From JBCBWG01 sp039817205 (GTDB taxonomy: Bacteria; Pseudomonadota; Alphaproteobacteria; Rhizobiales; Hyphomicrobiaceae), in the NCBI GenBank assembly GCA_039817205.1, contig JBCBWG010000177.1, forward strand, positions 1 to 6,984: DNA of 6,984 nt, read 5' to 3'. The translations under genes were made by a program, and so were the position numbers. A model generated the notes under the pieces. The model ran no database searches. It saw only the letters and a list, made by a program, of their open reading frames with translations, and had not been told where the DNA came from. Within the stretch, counting starts at the first letter, position 1; every line of letters begins with the position of its first letter. This document shows positions 5,660 through 6,984 of the stretch, one piece after another.

Positions 5660-6984
5660 CTATGCGTGCGCTCGCTTGGACTTTTGATGACGAGAATTCC
5701 CACTTTCGTGATCGTCAGCCGCGTTTTGTTCATCCGATGGCGACTTTGATTCGCCGCCTGAGCCGATGCCTGTGAGGCGCTTAAACAGGCCACTCGAACG
5801 CATCCGTGGCGCCGACGACACAGTTTCTACCTCTGGCATACCACCGACCTTGGCCCGATACTCCCGTTGGGCGTGCTCGGGAAATTCGTCAACGGTTGGA
5901 AATCTTGATGTCTCAGAACGTGCCTCTTCCGGCATCGCCGGCTCAAACCTTGGCGCGTGATCTGGCTGACCTGCTGAAGTTGTGGTCGACGGAACAGATG
6001 CAGACGATTGAGTGGCGGGTGTCGTCGGCTGCGCCAAAGATCCCGTTACATCGCGCGGACGGGCCGGGCCAGACACGGGCTCGATCGTGACACCGTTTCC
6101 AGCCTCCCAAACCGGACGGTCAGAGGCGATGGTCGGGTTGCTTGAGCGACGTGCCCCGGCCGACTGTTCGGTATCGACTGGCAGGCCTGCTCCAGCGGAT
6201 CGTTCAGCGAACTCGTCTGCGCGGCCCTTAAGCGCTTGCTCAAAGGCCTTTGCTCGGTCTCCAGCCACGCCAGCCGCCGGGCGCGGACCAACGTTTGATC
6301 TTGGTGCTGGTTCGGACGCCACAACTGGAGCTGTCTGGGCCGGTAGCGGCGGCGGCAACGCCGAAATAGGAAGCGGCTTATCGGCAGCCTCGGTGGCACC
6401 AGCTGCCGCGATCGGTGCCGTTTCTGCCGGGGTGTGCGATGCTGTGGCCTGAGCGGCGGGTCCTGCCTCGACGGAGGCGTCGACCGGAGCCGTGCCGGTT
6501 TCACGTCCGGGCAGGCCCACGCGTCGCGACCGATCCATGCCGGCCGCCACCAAGGATACCCGCAGGCGTTCGCCGAAATCGGCATCAAATGTCGCGCCAA
6601 CGATGATATTGGCGTCTGGGTTCACATCTTGGCGAATGCGATTGGCCGCCTCATCGACTTCGAACAGCGTCATGTCCGATCCGCCAACGATCGAGATCAG
6701 CACACCTTCGGCATCGATGAGGGCCATGTCGTCGAGCAGCGGATTTGTGATCGCTTCTTCGGCCGCCAGGACCGCGCGCTCGCCACCCTCGGCCTCGCCG
6801 GTGCCCATAACAGCAGATCCCATGTCCTCCATCACCGCACGCACGTCGGCGAAGTCGAGGTTGATCAGGCCGTCCTTCAGAATGAGATCAACGATGCAAG
6901 CGATGCCGGAGTAGAGCACTTGGTCGGCGAGCACGAAGGCTTCGGCGAACGTGGTCCGCTCGTTGGCGATACGGAACAGATTTT
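5660..6984 (-). CDS. ftsZ: Cell division protein FtsZ, C-terminal part (5' end outside the window)
   Basis: Tubulin-like GTPase that polymerises into the cytoplasmic Z-ring and recruits the divisome. Only the last 440 residues are present; the GTP-binding GGGTGTG domain lies beyond the window edge. The visible part begins NLFRIANERTTFAEAF and contains the T7 synergy loop NLDFADVR (41-48, with Asp43 and Asp46). It continues through MGTGEAEGGERA, ITNPLLDD and FEVDEAANRIRQDVNPDANI, and ends its globular domain near LVAAGMDRS (about 150). A linker of roughly 210 residues rich in Ala, Pro, Thr, Ser and Glu follows and is likely disordered. The last 80 residues contain VDEFPEHAQREY (364-375) and GLFKRLTGIG (399-408), then a charged tail ending KSKRAHA. 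The DIPAFLR-type terminal peptide known from many FtsZ proteins is not visible. The frame is open to the window edge, so no start is assigned. Confidence 0.96.
   Translation of the reverse strand, partial: NLFRIANERTTFAEAFVLADQVLYSGIACIVDLILKDGLINLDFADVRAVMEDMGSAVMGTGEAEGGERAVLAAEEAITNPLLDDMALIDAEGVLISIVGGSDMTLFEVDEAANRIRQDVNPDANIIVGATFDADFGERLRVSLVAAGMDRSRRVGLPGRETGTAPVDASVEAGPAAQATASHTPAETAPIAAAGATEAADKPLPISALPPPLPAQTAPVVASEPAPRSNVGPRPAAGVAGDRAKAFEQALKGRADEFAERSAGAGLPVDTEQSAGARRSSNPTIASDRPVWEAGNGVTIEPVSGPARPRDVTGSLAQPTTPATQSSASVPSTTTSAGQPDHAPRFEPAMPEEARSETSRFPTVDEFPEHAQREYRAKVGGMPEVETVSSAPRMRSSGLFKRLTGIGSGGESKSPSDEQNAADDHESGNSRHQKSKRAHA

Noticed and set aside
5483..5749. Plus-strand 88-codon frame between lpxC and ftsZ
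   Set aside because: It overlaps antisense ftsZ, has no convincing ribosome binding site and shows no domain. The chance frame reflects the low stop density near ftsZ.
1..6984. tRNA, rRNA, CRISPR array, insertion sequence or phage genes
   Set aside because: No cloverleaf-like, regularly spaced repeat, transposase or integrase sequence was seen; every long believable frame is a housekeeping gene.

Overview
The window carries the downstream half of a bacterial division and cell-wall (dcw) cluster. All genes lie on the minus strand, so the transcriptional order runs from high to low coordinates: ftsZ (3' part, 6984 to 5660), lpxC (5314 to 4346), bamD (4044 to 3184), ligA (3050 to 912), then a PLP-dependent class I/II aminotransferase (815 to the window edge). 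The order ftsZ-lpxC-bamD-ligA, the GC-rich coding sequence, the long disordered FtsZ linker and the BamD wording all point to an Alphaproteobacterium. I cannot name a genus from this sequence alone.

Region by region: 5660-6984 is the end of FtsZ, with the T7 loop and the C-terminal globular part followed by a linker and tail of about 290 residues. 5315-5659 is a 345-bp non-coding gap, locally AT-rich, holding a 29-bp near-perfect inverted repeat (5399-5427) upstream of lpxC. LpxC is complete and has its zinc ligands; its mRNA contains a strong predicted hairpin early in the coding sequence (5189-5231). 4045-4345 is a 301-bp leader before bamD with no gene I can defend. BamD is a complete TPR lipoprotein. 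3051-3183 separates bamD from ligA at the place where many alphaproteobacteria have recN, which is absent here. LigA is complete with every domain. A 96-bp gap then leads to the aminotransferase, which has a good ribosome binding site.

Functionally, FtsZ (division ring), LpxC (committed step of lipid A synthesis) and BamD (outer-membrane protein assembly) tie division to outer-membrane growth. LigA (replication and repair) is a frequent passenger of this cluster. The aminotransferase is not a classical cluster member.

The most notable observation is at the very start of the window. The aminotransferase reads normally on the minus strand down to its GSFS motif. The next stretch, including the catalytic-lysine motif SFSKSIAPALRVGY, is encoded on the plus strand at positions 2-94, between inverted repeat arms at 1-12 and 88-99. 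This is either a fold-back chimera or contig-end artefact (which I favour) or a small DNA inversion that removes the catalytic lysine. Apart from this, the window looks like an ordinary core-genome locus. I see no RNA genes, mobile elements, CRISPR arrays or obvious novel system.
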